Source: an uncultured Erysipelotrichaceae bacterium
Lineage (GTDB): Bacteria; Bacillota_I; Bacilli_A; RF39; UBA660
Assembly (NCBI GenBank): GCA_902795845.1
Contig: CADBMU010000040.1
Coordinates: 1-8,176, forward strand
Direction: 5' to 3'
Length of the DNA stretch: 8,176 bases
In this document: positions 7,712 through 8,176 of the stretch, in pieces
Layout of the letters: each line of letters begins with the position of its first letter
Position numbering within the stretch: the stretch's first letter is position 1
Translations under genes and position numbers: made by a program
The notes under the pieces: model-generated
Seen by the model: the letters and a program-made list of their open reading frames with translations, nothing else
Databases searched by the model: none
What the model was told of the DNA's origin: nothing

Positions 7712-8176
7712 AGTAAATCACCTTCCTCTTCTTCTACTTCTTCATCACCAGGATATTCTAATTCTTCATTATCTTCTTCTTCAAATTCATCAATTTCTTC
7801 TTCTACATCTGGTTCTTCAGGTTCTTCAAGATTTTCAGTATCAATTTGTTCAATCATTACTGTTTCTTCTTTATCTTCCTCTTCTTCCATGTCTTTAAAA
7901 TCAACTAATTCATTATCTTTATTTAATACTTGAATATCTAATCCTAATGCTTGTAATTCTTTTATTAATACTCTAAAGCTTTCTGGTACTCCAGCTTGAT
8001 TAATTGTTTTACCTTTAACTAGAGCTTCATAAACTTTAACACGTCCTACTACGTCATCAGATTTAACAGTTAAGATTTCTTGAAGTACGTGAGCTGCACC
8101 ATATGCATATAATGCCCAAACTTCCATTTCTCCAAATCTTTGTCCACCAAATTGTGCTTTACCACCAAGAGGTTGT
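7708..8176 (-). CDS. rpoB: DNA-directed RNA polymerase subunit beta, C-terminal end (partial)
   Basis: The frame is open to the right edge, giving 155 residues of the C-terminus. It begins with the highly conserved QPLGGKAQFGGQRFGEMEVW, then AYGAAHVLQEILTVKSDD, VGRVKVYEALVKG and GVPESFRVLIKELQALGLD. These form the clamp-anchoring end of beta that packs against beta'. The last 59 residues (bases 7711-7887) are a low-complexity acidic tail with 35 Asp or Glu and a single Lys. Bacillus RpoB also has an acidic C-terminal extension, so a tail is normal for the group, though this one is strongly biased. The rifampicin-binding region and the catalytic parts lie outside the window. The gene is translationally coupled to rpoC through an ATGA overlap. 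An internal ATG at 8127 is part of the conserved GEMEVW motif and is not a start. Confidence 0.98.
   Translation of the reverse strand, partial: QPLGGKAQFGGQRFGEMEVWALYAYGAAHVLQEILTVKSDDVVGRVKVYEALVKGKTINQAGVPESFRVLIKELQALGLDIQVLNKDNELVDFKDMEEEEDKEETVMIEQIDTENLEEPEEPDVEEEIDEFEEEDNEELEYPGDEEVEEEEGDLL

Noticed and set aside
7720..7890. Short tandem repeat or CRISPR-like array in the TTC-rich stretch
   Set aside because: The periodicity is that of GAA/GAG codons for the acidic RpoB tail; there are no conserved repeats with unique spacers.
1..8176. Mycoplasma-type genetic code (TGA as Trp), suggested by the low GC
   Set aside because: TGA ends gerA, gerC and rpoB at the expected places, and Trp residues in conserved motifs are TGG.

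Overview
The window is a chromosomal segment of a low-GC, endospore-forming member of the Bacillota. Three things point there: a full RNA polymerase beta' subunit that follows the Bacillus-type layout closely with no large E. coli-type trigger-loop insertion, a complete GerA-type germination receptor operon, and strong AT bias (many Asn, Lys and Ile codons, long A and T runs). TGA is used as a stop codon three times and Trp is TGG, so the genetic code is standard and not the recoded Mycoplasma code. An uncultured Bacilli or Mollicutes-relative lineage is a reasonable guess, but the species cannot be fixed from the sequence.

Layout, left to right. (1) 1-429, minus strand: the N-terminal part of an RlmD/RlmCD-type 23S rRNA uracil-C5-methyltransferase, cut by the window edge. 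(2) 430-508: the only real non-coding gap, a compact divergent promoter region with sigma-A-like elements facing left and a sigma-G-like element facing right. (3) 509-4058, plus strand: a tightly packed operon gerA-gerC-gerB encoding the three classical subunits of a nutrient germinant receptor in the order seen in gerK operons. (4) 4055-7711, minus strand: complete rpoC. (5) 7708-8176, minus strand: the C-terminal end of rpoB with a long acidic tail, cut by the right edge.

How it works together: GerA (membrane subunit A), GerC (lipoprotein subunit) and GerB (APC-type permease-like subunit) should assemble in the inner spore membrane as one receptor that senses a small nutrient and triggers ion release and germination. 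rpoB and rpoC are co-transcribed towards the left and meet the ger operon head-on. The two converging genes share a TTAA that carries both stop codons, and a perfect 10-bp inverted repeat around it looks like a terminator built into the two coding ends.

No mobile element, CRISPR array, tRNA, rRNA or unknown gene family was seen. All genes belong to known families. The points worth a second look are the junctions (every gene-gene junction apart from the divergent one is a 4-bp overlap), the embedded terminator, the overlapping divergent promoters, a Cys-rich lipobox in GerC, two substitutions in the RpoC bridge helix, and the fact that rpoC is followed by a germination operon and not by ribosomal protein genes.
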